A DNA stretch of 64,000 nucleotides, taken from positions 33,953 to 97,952 of the forward strand of contig JAGPFE010000003.1 in NCBI GenBank assembly GCA_018056705.1. The letters run 5' to 3'. The DNA is from Candidatus Hydrogenedentota bacterium (lineage in GTDB: Bacteria; Hydrogenedentota; Hydrogenedentia; Hydrogenedentales; CAITNO01). How positions within the stretch are numbered: the stretch's first letter is position 1; each line of letters starts with the position of its first letter. Below are positions 7,928 to 16,487 of the stretch, one piece after another. Position numbers and translations under genes: made by a program. The notes beneath the pieces were generated by a model that saw only the letters and a list, made by a program, of their open reading frames with translations, was not told where the DNA came from and did not search any database.

Positions 7928-9009
7928 GACAATCGCTCCGGGATGACGACGCAACACACCGGATGCCCGGGAACGCCGCGCCAGGAATGGGGAGACCAGG
8001 CTGCCATGGCGGAACCGGCCGGAGCGCCACGCGCGCCAATGGCACAGAAGGCGTGACGCAGGCCGAAAGATACGAGTCGTCCATTTTCCCACGCTTCACC
8101 GGGAATACCGAATTCCGCCAGGCACGCCTCGGCCTCGTCCGTGAAATTCAGTCGACTGTCCAGCGTGACGGCGAACAGGGCAACCGTGCCGACAGGTACC
8201 GAGCGGAGGCGCTGAACGAACTGGCGCGAGGTCTCTTCACCGTCCCAGAAATCGAAGTGGAGGAATTCCGGCGCGGGATGATCCAGTCCGGGCCTCAGCA
8301 GTGCCACGTGCATCCCCCGGCGGGCGTCGGTGTAAAGGGTGTTGCCCACGGCCATGACCACGCCCGTTTGCCGGTCCGAGCCCGGACTCCAGGCAACAAG
8401 CAATTCACTGGCCAGAAAGCCCGTCGCGCCGATCATCCCGTCACAGGAGACCCGTCCCCCCGACAACCAGGCGAGGGCCAGCAGGTCCCGGGGAGCGAGC
8501 GTCACCGTGTCCGGCAGACCGAGGGCTACGCGCCAGGAACGGGCCAGGGTAGACGGCAGTTCTTCCGACGTCGGAGTCCAGCCACAACACGGCCACGCGG
8601 TACATGCCTTCCTGGTGAGGTCGAGCAACTGGCCCGGTTCTCCCTGTTCCCGCCGCCAGGTAAGCCATCCCGCCCGGAGAGAAGCCTGCAGTTTCGCTGG
8701 TCCACGGACCAGTCCCGCGTAAGCGTTCCATGGTTCCGGCGCGGGCGGGTGGAAACGGGAAAGGCCCTCTTCGAGCAGGCGGATCGCCTGATCCCGCTGG
8801 CCGGACTGGCTGAGCACCTTGGCCTGCTCGGGAAAGCGCTCGGGATCCGCGGCAAGCCGGCGATATTCCGCCGGCCACCACAACAGGTTGAACAGCAGAA
8901 ACAGCAAGCCTGTTACGCCCCACGCGACCTGTAACTGGCGGAAGGACGTAACGGGAACGTTTTCAGGGGAACCTGGGGAGCCCCCCTCATTTTCGACGTT
9001 CAGGGACAT
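7924..9009 (-). CDS. membrane-anchored protein with a C-terminal ILEI/PANDER-like domain
   Basis: A protein of about 361 residues. A hydrophobic helix at about 27-45 follows a short acidic N-terminus and is followed by a helical region (about 50-135) of TPR-like look. The C-terminal third (about 218-340) matches the pattern of the ILEI/PANDER (FAM3) fold: GMHVALLRP, then FDFWDGEETSRQFVQRLRS, VPVGTVALFAVTLDS, and FCAIGARGAPAGSA. In this fold an FDTW-like strand, a P-x-G-x-x-x-x-A-V strand and a late G-x-K/R-G-A-x-x-G-x-A are hallmarks. The domain is known in eukaryotic cytokine-like proteins and next to glycosyltransferases. The start is uncertain (9009 or 9042). The stop overlaps the wecA-like start by 4 bases, so the two proteins probably work together on surface glycan. 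The assignment rests on pattern memory. Confidence 0.62.
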   Translation of the reverse strand: MSLNVENEGGSPGSPENVPVTSFRQLQVAWGVTGLLFLLFNLLWWPAEYRRLAADPERFPEQAKVLSQSGQRDQAIRLLEEGLSRFHPPAPEPWNAYAGLVRGPAKLQASLRAGWLTWRREQGEPGQLLDLTRKACTAWPCCGWTPTSEELPSTLARSWRVALGLPDTVTLAPRDLLALAWLSGGRVSCDGMIGATGFLASELLVAWSPGSDRQTGVVMAVGNTLYTDARRGMHVALLRPGLDHPAPEFLHFDFWDGEETSRQFVQRLRSVPVGTVALFAVTLDSRLNFTDEAEACLAEFGIPGEAWENGRLVSFGLRHAFCAIGARGAPAGSAMAAWSPHSWRGVPGHPVCCVVIPERLS

Positions 9010-9186
9010 GGCCCGCGTGTATTCCTCCACATAGTATGCCATGGCGGCAGGGATCGCGGGGAACCATGTCCCGGTTTCAGGGATAAGGCACACACACAAA
9101 AAAAAGAATTAAAAGGCGTTGACGGGGAAAGAAGCCTGATGATGCGTATGAATTCGGAATGGAAAGCGTTGAGTTTAGGACGGGGG

Positions 9187-9463
9187 AAGATTTCTCGCTT
9201 CGCTCGAAATGACATGAGAGTTCGAAATGAAAAGAGAGTTCAAAATGACATGAGAGTTCGAAATGGCATGACTGTGGGAAATGACAGGGTGACTGGCCGA
9301 AATGACAGCGTGGCTCGGGAGACAACGTTTGCTCGGAGTGACAAGGTCATGCTCGGAATGACAACGCGCGATTAAAAGGATGACGCCAACTGGAACGGAC
9401 AATCGCTGGCTCGAAATGATATGCCCGTCGAAATGATCAGAATGAATCGCTTGTAATGACAGC
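9187..9463 (+). repeat. cluster of degenerate CGAAATGACA repeats, intergenic
   Basis: It opens with a full element at 9187-9214 (core CGCTTCGCTCGAAATGACA). Many decayed units of about 17-20 bp follow, each carrying a variant of C/T-CGAAATGACA. The same full element occurs at 9554-9581 and 63961-63988, and inverted or diverged copies lie at 63689-63851. This is a dispersed non-coding repeat family, probably mobilised in trans or spread by slippage. Apparent proteins such as those with HFERSE- or MSFRAKREI-like strings are translations of the repeat and are not genes. Confidence 0.8.
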
Positions 9464-9514
9464 AACACGGTGAAATCATGATAAACGCCTTATTCCCGCC
9501 CCGCCCGAAGAAAG

Positions 9515-9674
9515 CATGTCATTTCGAAGGAGCATAGCGACTGAGAAATCTTAAAGATTTCTCGCTTCGCTCGAAATGACATGAGCGTTCGAAATGGCAT
9601 GACTTGCGAAATGACAGGGAGGCTGGCCGAAATGACAGCGTGTGCTCGAAATGACATGACTGCTCGAAATGACA
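9515..9674 (+). repeat. inverted pair of the dispersed repeat forming a long palindrome, plus decayed units
   Basis: An inverted copy (from 9515, CATGTCATTTCGA...) meets a direct copy (to 9583, ...TCGAAATGACATG) around the centre GAAATCTTAAAGATTTC. This gives a near-palindrome of about 69 bp. Five or so decayed CGAAATGACA units follow to 9674. Transcribed in either direction it would fold into one long hairpin. It lies between a minus-strand gene and leuS and could also act as an insulator or transcription-end structure. Confidence 0.78.
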
Positions 9675-10018
9675 CCACTCACATGAAAAAAGTTGTCAAA
9701 GCACGCCGTGGCATTTCAGGGAGCGTTTTCTTACGCGTACCCCTTCGGTACAGTTGTACCATGCGGCGCTTACTGTCATTTCGATGAACTATGGGAGGAG
9801 ACCTCTTGGGCCGGACTACGACCATCGGATATTTCCGGAGGCCCGGATCGTTGCCGCCAAGCATAAAAAGGCAATGCCACGATCAAAGAACCGTGTTGCG
9901 CCGGGGCCTTTCCGGGCGCGTCCGCGGGCCGCGGCATGGCACGGACGGGGAGACGTATGATACCCTATACCAGTAATTTACCTGATGCGTGAGCCGACCA
10001 CGCGGGGAGTGTTTTCCC
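9675..10018 (+). other. intergenic region upstream of leuS
   Basis: About 340 bp with no supportable gene. It contains a last trace of the repeat (TCATTTCGATGAA near 9777-9789), a short GTACC/GGTAC hairpin near 9738-9752, and GC-rich sequence toward leuS. No T-box motif of the kind that controls some synthetase genes is visible, and no clean promoter pair was found. Confidence 0.4.
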
Positions 10019-12556
10019 ATGAGTTCCACCAGTCATCCCGGTGTATACGATTTTGACGCGATTGAACGCAAGTGGCAGGCCTACTGGCTGGAGCGCAAAA
10101 CGTTCAAGAGTGACGTCGATCCCACGAAACCGAAGTATTACGTGCTGGACATGTTTCCTTATCCCAGCGGCGCGGGGCTGCACGTGGGGCATCCCGAGGG
10201 ATACACCGCCACGGATATCGTGGCCCGCTACAAGCGGATGCGGGGGTTTAACGTGTTGCACCCGATGGGCTGGGACGCGTTCGGTCTGCCCGCGGAACGT
10301 CACGCCGTGCGCACGGGGGAGCATCCGGCCATCATCACGAAAAAGAATTGCGACACCTTTCGTCGCCAGATTCAGCGGCTGGGGCTTTCGTACGACTGGG
10401 ACCGGGAGATCGACACGACCGACCCGCGGTACTACAAGTGGACCCAGTGGATTTTCACCGTGCTTTTTGAAAGGGGGTTGGCGTACGAAGTCGAAGCCCC
10501 GGTGAACTGGTGTCCCGCGCTGGGAACCGTGCTTGCCAACGAGGAGGTCAAGGACGGACGGTACGTGGAAACCGGCGATCCGGTGGAGCGCCGGCTCATG
10601 CGGCAATGGATGTTGCGGATCACGGCGTACGCGGAACGGCTGCTTGAAGACCTGGAATGCCTGGACTGGCCGGAAGGCATCAAGGCCATGCAACGGGAGT
10701 GGATCGGCCGAAGCGAGGGCGCCGACGTGGAGTTCAAGGTGGCCGAAACGGGAGACCAGTTCACCGTGTTCACCACCCGGCCGGACACCCTGTTCGGCGC
10801 GACCTACTGTGTGCTGGCGCCGGAGCATCCCCTGACCCTGCGGATTGCCACGGAGGAGCAACGATCGGCAGTTGAAGCGTACGTGGCCCAGGCGTCCCGG
10901 AAAAGTGCCCAGGAACGCATGCAGGACGAGCGCAAGAAAACCGGCGTGTTCACGGGAGCCCATGCCATCAATCCCGTGAACGGCGCGAGCATTCCCATCT
11001 GGACTGCGGATTACGTGCTGGCGGACTACGGCTATGGCGCGATCATGGCGGTTCCTGCCCACGATACGCGGGACTATGAATTCGCGAAGACCTTTAACCT
11101 GCCGATCATCGAGGTCATTGCCGGCGGGGACATAACCCGGGAGGCGTTCACGGGGGATGGAGTGCTCGTGAACTCTCCGCTGATCAACGGGTTGCGGGTG
11201 CCCGAGGCCAAGAAGAAGATCACGGCGTGGCTTGAAGGAAAGGGGCTCGGACGGCGGGCCGTGAATTACAAGTTGCGGGACTGGCTGTTTTCCCGGCAGC
11301 GGTACTGGGGCGAGCCGTTTCCCCTGATCCGGCTGGAAGACGGAACGGTAAAAACGGTACCCCTGAAAGACCTGCCGGTGCTGCTTCCGGAACTGGAAGA
11401 CTACCGGCCGACACCGGACGGCCAGCCACCTCTCGCCCGGGCGGTGGACTGGGTAAACACCGTGGATCCCGAAACGGGACGTCCCGCCAGGCGGGAAACG
11501 AACACCATGCCCCAATGGGCCGGGTCGTGCTGGTATTACCTGCGCTTCACCGATCCCCGCAACGACCGGGAAGCGTGGTCCCGCGCAGCCGAGTCCTACT
11601 GGATGCCCGTGGACCTGTACATCGGCGGGGCGGAGCACGCCGTGCTGCACCTGCTGTACGCGAGGTTCTGGCACAAGGTGCTGTACGACGCGGGACTGGT
11701 GTCCACGCCGGAACCCTTCAGCAAACTGTTCAACCAGGGGATGATCCTGGCGTATTCCTATCGCGACAGCCTCGGTAAGTACCACTATCCGCACGAAGTG
11801 GAACGCCAGGGTGACCAGTGGATTCTTCGTGAAACGGGGGAACCGGTTCAGGCCCAGATCGAAAAAATGAGCAAGTCGCGGTACAACGTGGTGAACCCCG
11901 ATGACGTGGTGGCCACGTACGGCGCGGATTCCATGCGGTTGTACGAAATGTTCATGGGACCGCTGGACCGGGACAAGCCCTGGACCGACGAAGGCATACA
12001 GGGCGTGCACCGTTTCCTTAAGCGGGTCTGGGCCTTGTTTATCGCCGAGGATGGCTCGCTGACGCCCCGGGTTACCGCCACGGAACCTGACCCGGAGATC
12101 ACGCGGGAAATACACCGGGTGATCAAGTCGGTTACCCGGGACATAGAGTCCCTTTCGTTCAACACGGCCATTGCCCGGATGATGGAATTCGTGAACGTGG
12201 CCATGAAATCCGAGTCGATGGGCCGGGAGGCGGCGGAACGGTTCGTGCTGGTGCTCTCGCCTTTCGCGCCGCATATCGCGGAAGAACTGTGGGAGCGCCT
12301 CGGGCACGCCGCTACCCTCGCCTACGAACCATGGCCGTCGTGGGACGAGTCGCTGCTCGAAGAAAACACGGTAGAAGTCCCCGTGCAGGTGCAGGGCCGG
12401 TTACGTGGCAAGATCACCGTTTCCCGCGAGGCGTCGGCGGAAACGGTGATCGCGGCGGCCAAGGCGGATCCGAAGGTGTCGCCTCACCTGGAAGGGCGAC
12501 AGATCGTCAAGGAAATATACGTGCCGGGTAAAATGGTCAACTTCGTGGTGAAATGA
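10019..12556 (+). CDS. leuS: leucyl-tRNA synthetase
   Basis: This 845-residue class I synthetase charges tRNA-Leu with leucine and is close to the usual bacterial LeuRS length. The HIGH signature is HVGH at 55-58 within [16 protein letters not shown]. The KMSKS loop is present exactly at about residue 615. The stretch between them holds the CP1 editing domain, with the T-rich [15 protein letters not shown] motif, and the C-terminal anticodon-binding and small end domains are complete. The start at 10019 was chosen because GGGGAG lies 9 bases upstream; an upstream GTG at 9989 lacks support. metH follows after 19 bp on the same strand and is probably co-transcribed. Confidence 0.97.
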   Translation: MSSTSHPGVYDFDAIERKWQAYWLERKTFKSDVDPTKPKYYVLDMFPYPSGAGLHVGHPEGYTATDIVARYKRMRGFNVLHPMGWDAFGLPAERHAVRTGEHPAIITKKNCDTFRRQIQRLGLSYDWDREIDTTDPRYYKWTQWIFTVLFERGLAYEVEAPVNWCPALGTVLANEEVKDGRYVETGDPVERRLMRQWMLRITAYAERLLEDLECLDWPEGIKAMQREWIGRSEGADVEFKVAETGDQFTVFTTRPDTLFGATYCVLAPEHPLTLRIATEEQRSAVEAYVAQASRKSAQERMQDERKKTGVFTGAHAINPVNGASIPIWTADYVLADYGYGAIMAVPAHDTRDYEFAKTFNLPIIEVIAGGDITREAFTGDGVLVNSPLINGLRVPEAKKKITAWLEGKGLGRRAVNYKLRDWLFSRQRYWGEPFPLIRLEDGTVKTVPLKDLPVLLPELEDYRPTPDGQPPLARAVDWVNTVDPETGRPARRETNTMPQWAGSCWYYLRFTDPRNDREAWSRAAESYWMPVDLYIGGAEHAVLHLLYARFWHKVLYDAGLVSTPEPFSKLFNQGMILAYSYRDSLGKYHYPHEVERQGDQWILRETGEPVQAQIEKMSKSRYNVVNPDDVVATYGADSMRLYEMFMGPLDRDKPWTDEGIQGVHRFLKRVWALFIAEDGSLTPRVTATEPDPEITREIHRVIKSVTRDIESLSFNTAIARMMEFVNVAMKSESMGREAAERFVLVLSPFAPHIAEELWERLGHAATLAYEPWPSWDESLLEENTVEVPVQVQGRLRGKITVSREASAETVIAAAKADPKVSPHLEGRQIVKEIYVPGKMVNFVVK

Positions 12557-12575
12557 GGCCGGCAAAGTCCCTGGG

Positions 12576-15500
12576 ATGGATGATTTCGTTTCCTTCATAC
12601 GTCATCGGGCCCTGTGCCTGGATGGTGCCATGGGCACCATGGTTCAGGCGCTGGGCCTTGGCGACGAATATTACGGCGGCACGGAATACCGGATGCTGGG
12701 GGATCTCCTGTGCCTGTCCCTGCCCGAGGAGATTGTCCGGATACACCTGGCTTACCTGGAAGCCGGCGCGAACGCCGTGGAAACCAACAGTTTCGGGGCG
12801 TCGGCATTCCGCTTGTCGGAGTACGATTTCAGTGGGCTGGACCTGAAGGCTTGGGAGCCTGGCCCAGAATGTATTGATCCCCGGAAGTTATCCCACGGAG
12901 AACTGGGTCGGCAACTGAGTCGCCGTGCCGCCCAACTGGCCCGGACGGCCATTGATCGATACCGGCAGGGAGGAAAGTGGGATGGTCGACCGCTGTATGT
13001 CGTGGGGTCGATCGGTCCCTCGAACCGGGTGGTGTCCAGTACCCGGGCGGACCTGCGTCGCGCGACTTTTGATGAGATTGCCGACAATTTCCGGGAACAG
13101 TGCCTTGGACTGCTGGAGGGCGGGGCGGACGTGCTGCTTTTTGAAACGCAGCAGGACGTCCTGGAACTCAAGGCGGCCGTATTTGGCGCGAAGCGGGCGA
13201 TGAACGAACTGGGCCGCGTCGTGCCCGTGATGGCCCAGGTCACGGTGGACCAGTTCTCCCGCATGCAGATTTTCAACACGCACAGTCACGCCGCGCTGGT
13301 TACCCTGCAGGACATCGGGATCGATGTGTTCGGTATCAACTGCTCCATCGGCCCCGACCTCATGGTCAAAACCGTGGAGATTCTCAGCCGCTATTCGCGG
13401 GTGCCCATCTCGGTGATTCCCAATGCCGGGTTACCGGTATCTGAAGGGGGACGCACGGTATACCGGTTCGATCCCGGCAAGTTCGCGGAACACCTTCGGG
13501 AATTTGTCGCGGAATATGGCGTCAACATCGTGGGAGGATGCTGTGGTACCACCCCCGAACATATCCGGGCAACCGTGGAGGCAATCCGGGATGTGAGCCC
13601 CCGGCCTCGCGATCCCGATCCCGGCCTGTTCGTGTCGGGACCGCAGGAAGCTGTCCGCCTGGACAGTTCCGCGGCGTTGATCCGCGTGGGGGAACGGCTG
13701 AACGCGCGAGGCTCGAAGAAGGTCCGGGACGCCGTGGAGCGTGAGGGGGGGATCGATCACGAGGTTCTGGAAGAGGTGGTCCGCGAACAGGTGGAAGGGC
13801 TGGGGTGCGAGGTCATCGACGTGTGCATGGACTCCAACGTCGTGAACACCGTCGACGCGCTGCGTGAAGTGGTTCACGTGCAGACTACCGATTTCCGCGG
13901 TGCCATGTGCCTGGACTCGTTCCAGGTGGACGCGCTGGCCGAGGCGGTCAAGGTGTACCCTGGCCGGCCTATCATCAACTCCATTTCCCTGGAAGAAGTA
14001 TCCCCCGGCGTATCCAAGCTGGACGCCGTCATTGAGGCGACCGGGGGGCACGCTCCCCTGTACGTGGCCTTGTGCACGAGTTCAAGGGGCCCTGCCGCCA
14101 CGGCCCAGGAAAAACTCGAGGTCGCCACGGCGATCATCGAACGGGCCCGCGATCGCTACGGCGTGCCACCCGACCGGTTGTTCGTGGACGTGAACGTGTT
14201 TCCCATCGGTTCCGAATCGGACGAGTCGATGAATTTCGCCGTGGAAACGCTGGAAGGCATCCGGCGGGTCAAGGAACGGTTTCCGGATACGCGTACCATC
14301 CTGGGGGTCGGTAACCTGACCAATGGTTTGGCGTCCAAGCCGTACATGCGCACCGTGCTGACCTCCGTGTTTCTTGACGAGGCCCGGAAACGGGGACTGG
14401 ACGCCGCGATCCTGAACCCTAACCACTACCTGTTTCCCCAGGACCTGGATCCGGAGCATTACCGTCTTGCCCTGCGCGTGATCTTTGACCGGGACATGGA
14501 AGCCTTCGCGCGGCTGGAGGAAATCGCGCTGGCACGAAAGGGGGGCGGGCAGGCCAGGCAGGTCGTGGACCTCGATTCGATTCCCCCGGAAGAGGCCTGC
14601 GTGACGTGTATCGTGGAAGCCCGCAAACAACGCTGCGAAGGAACGCTTACCTACCGCGGCCGGGAATATGCCTACGGCGACCGTATCGTGGAGTACGTGG
14701 CCAGGGCCCTGGAAACGTACGAGCCTTTGGACTTTATCAACCGCCACCTGATGCGGGCCATGCAGATCCTGGGCGACGGTTTCGGACGGGGCGAGGTGTC
14801 CCTGCCGCACCTCCTGAAGGCGGCGGACATCATGCGCCAGGCCATGGGATTCCTGGAACAGGTCATGCGCCACGAGGCGGGTATCGATCTCCATGGCGCG
14901 GTGCGCTACAAGGGTACCGTGGTGCTGGGCACGGTGTTCCAGGACGTGCATTCCATCGGGAAAGACCTGGCGAAGACCCTCCTCGAAAATTATGGTTACC
15001 GGGTAATTGACCTTGGCACCATGGTACCCCTGCAGCAGTTCATTGACACCGCCCGGGAACATCGTGCCGACGCCATTGGCATGTCCGCCCTGCTGGTGCA
15101 GACCTCCAACCACATGATCACCGTGGCCCGCATGGCCCATGAACAGGGCCTGGAGATACCGATCCTCATCGGCGGGGCTCCCGTGAACGAACGTCACGCC
15201 GCCACGGTCGCCATGATGGGGCGGGACGACGCGTTCGCCATGCGGGGCGACGTGTTCTACTGCCGGACCGCCATGGATGGCGTGAACGTCATGAACACGC
15301 TGATGGAAATGACGCCGGAAGAGCGGGCGGAGGCCTACGCCAGGAACCGGGAACGTCTCCTGCGGAAGGCGGAAATGGCCCAGCAGAAACAGGAACGGGA
15401 GGCGCGCCTGCTGGCCACCCTGCCCCGACGCGTGGTGTCCTGGGACGGCGTGATCCTGCCCCCGCAACCGCGATTCCGGACGCGGCGGGAGACCGTGGAC

Positions 15501-16208
15501 CTGCTCGAGTTCGCCCCGCGGATCGATCGGAAAACCCTGTTTTCCGTGAACTGGCTTTTTGGGGGCCGCGCCGCGCGGGAACGGGCGGGCCATACGTCCG
15601 AAGAACTGGAAAACCTGCTCCAGGAATGGCTGGTTCGCGCCACCAGGGAGGGCTGGCTGGCCCCCGCGGGAGTATTCGGTATTTTCCCGTGCGTGTCCGA
15701 AGGAGAGTGGGTGATTCTCTGCGACCCGGAATCTCCCGAGCAGGAACTCGCCCGGATTCATTTCAATACGGTGCTGGGCGCGGGGGACGAAGATGTCGTT
15801 TCCGGCGCGCAGTTCTTCCCGCCCCGGGACAGCGGCGTGGTGGGGGCGGCCGGGGTGCAGGTCACCACGGGCGGGGCCAGGGTGGACGAGGTCATCGAGC
15901 AGTTCAAGCGGCAGGGGGACAGTGAATCGGCCCTGTATCTCCAGGGGTTATCCGACCGCCTGGCAGAGGACATGGCCGAATACGTGCACCAGGTGCAACT
16001 TGAACTGCTTGGCCTGCCGCCGGGTACTGGGCAGCGGTGGTCTCCCGGTTACCCTGGGATGCGGGACATGTCCATGAACCGGGTGCTGTATACCCTCATG
16101 GATGCCGGCAACACGCTGGGAGTAGGCCTCACGGACGCGGATGAATTCATACCCACCGGGACCACCGCGGCCGTGGTGAGTTATCATCCCGAAGCCCGCC
16201 ACAGTTAA
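12576..16208 (+). CDS. metH: cobalamin-dependent methionine synthase
   Basis: A full-length 1210-residue enzyme that moves a methyl group from 5-methyltetrahydrofolate to homocysteine through cobalamin. Domains in order are as follows. The homocysteine S-methyltransferase barrel (about 1-335) has zinc ligands Cys256 (GINCSIG) and Cys322/Cys323 (VGGCCGTT). The pterin-binding barrel (about 350-620) opens with GERLNARGSKK. The cap and B12-binding domain (about 690-890) has DVHSIG, where His792 is the lower axial cobalt ligand. The C-terminal AdoMet-dependent reactivation domain (about 960-1210) ends GTTAAVVSYHPEA. The small DxHxxG variation (S for D at the fourth position) is conservative. The ribosome site is weak. 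No cobalamin riboswitch lies in the 19-bp gap, so any control would come from upstream of leuS. Confidence 0.96.
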   Translation: MDDFVSFIRHRALCLDGAMGTMVQALGLGDEYYGGTEYRMLGDLLCLSLPEEIVRIHLAYLEAGANAVETNSFGASAFRLSEYDFSGLDLKAWEPGPECIDPRKLSHGELGRQLSRRAAQLARTAIDRYRQGGKWDGRPLYVVGSIGPSNRVVSSTRADLRRATFDEIADNFREQCLGLLEGGADVLLFETQQDVLELKAAVFGAKRAMNELGRVVPVMAQVTVDQFSRMQIFNTHSHAALVTLQDIGIDVFGINCSIGPDLMVKTVEILSRYSRVPISVIPNAGLPVSEGGRTVYRFDPGKFAEHLREFVAEYGVNIVGGCCGTTPEHIRATVEAIRDVSPRPRDPDPGLFVSGPQEAVRLDSSAALIRVGERLNARGSKKVRDAVEREGGIDHEVLEEVVREQVEGLGCEVIDVCMDSNVVNTVDALREVVHVQTTDFRGAMCLDSFQVDALAEAVKVYPGRPIINSISLEEVSPGVSKLDAVIEATGGHAPLYVALCTSSRGPAATAQEKLEVATAIIERARDRYGVPPDRLFVDVNVFPIGSESDESMNFAVETLEGIRRVKERFPDTRTILGVGNLTNGLASKPYMRTVLTSVFLDEARKRGLDAAILNPNHYLFPQDLDPEHYRLALRVIFDRDMEAFARLEEIALARKGGGQARQVVDLDSIPPEEACVTCIVEARKQRCEGTLTYRGREYAYGDRIVEYVARALETYEPLDFINRHLMRAMQILGDGFGRGEVSLPHLLKAADIMRQAMGFLEQVMRHEAGIDLHGAVRYKGTVVLGTVFQDVHSIGKDLAKTLLENYGYRVIDLGTMVPLQQFIDTAREHRADAIGMSALLVQTSNHMITVARMAHEQGLEIPILIGGAPVNERHAATVAMMGRDDAFAMRGDVFYCRTAMDGVNVMNTLMEMTPEERAEAYARNRERLLRKAEMAQQKQEREARLLATLPRRVVSWDGVILPPQPRFRTRRETVDLLEFAPRIDRKTLFSVNWLFGGRAARERAGHTSEELENLLQEWLVRATREGWLAPAGVFGIFPCVSEGEWVILCDPESPEQELARIHFNTVLGAGDEDVVSGAQFFPPRDSGVVGAAGVQVTTGGARVDEVIEQFKRQGDSESALYLQGLSDRLAEDMAEYVHQVQLELLGLPPGTGQRWSPGYPGMRDMSMNRVLYTLMDAGNTLGVGLTDADEFIPTGTTAAVVSYHPEARHS

Positions 16209-16487
16209 TCGTCTTTTGCGTATTTTTCTCAAAAAGAACACCGCGTTTTTCTGGGCTTCGTGTGCCGTTTCATTATGCCTCCCAGAGAAAAAGATACAAA
16301 ATCGTATGATTTTTAAATTACATTTATTATATTTTCATTTTAAATCAATTTATTACAGTAATTTATAAAAAATTCTTTATTTCACGAATTTTTATTGAAT
16401 ACGGGGTGTTTTGCGAAATACCATACCAAATGGAATGAAAAATAGAACAGGCACCGGTATTTCCGTGGTAGATGCCGGCAGCCGGGA
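16209..16487 (+). promoter_or_regulatory. AT-rich intergenic region between metH and gltB
   Basis: These 279 bp contrast sharply with the GC-rich genes on both sides. An imperfect inverted repeat (TTTTTCTGGG near 16245-16254 with CCCAGAGAAAAAG near 16277-16289) could form the metH terminator. A long A/T run from about 16300 to 16400 probably carries the gltB promoter. TTGAAT near 16395 with TACCAT about 18 bases later is one weak candidate. Confidence 0.45.

Noticed and set aside
9187..9674. CRISPR array
   Set aside because: The repeats are degenerate, without constant spacers between identical copies, and no cas genes are near.
9000..9680. Short open frames with strings such as HFERSEKS or MSFRAKREI, in several frames
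   Set aside because: These are translations of the dispersed CGAAATGACA repeat, a well-known kind of false gene.
9675..10018. T-box or other tRNA-sensing leader before leuS
   Set aside because: No T-box consensus or anti-terminator pair was found.
9965..12307. Long open frame (780 codons) on the minus strand opposite leuS
   Set aside because: It is the antisense shadow of a certain gene; GC-rich coding sequence leaves the opposite strand open. Its translation has no family features.
12537..12575. Cobalamin or SAM riboswitch controlling metH
   Set aside because: Only 19 bp separate leuS and metH, which is too short for either class.
14082..15761. 559-codon minus-strand open frame opposite metH
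   Set aside because: Antisense shadow. The metH frame has every domain motif, and the shadow is rich in His/Pro/Gly with no pattern.
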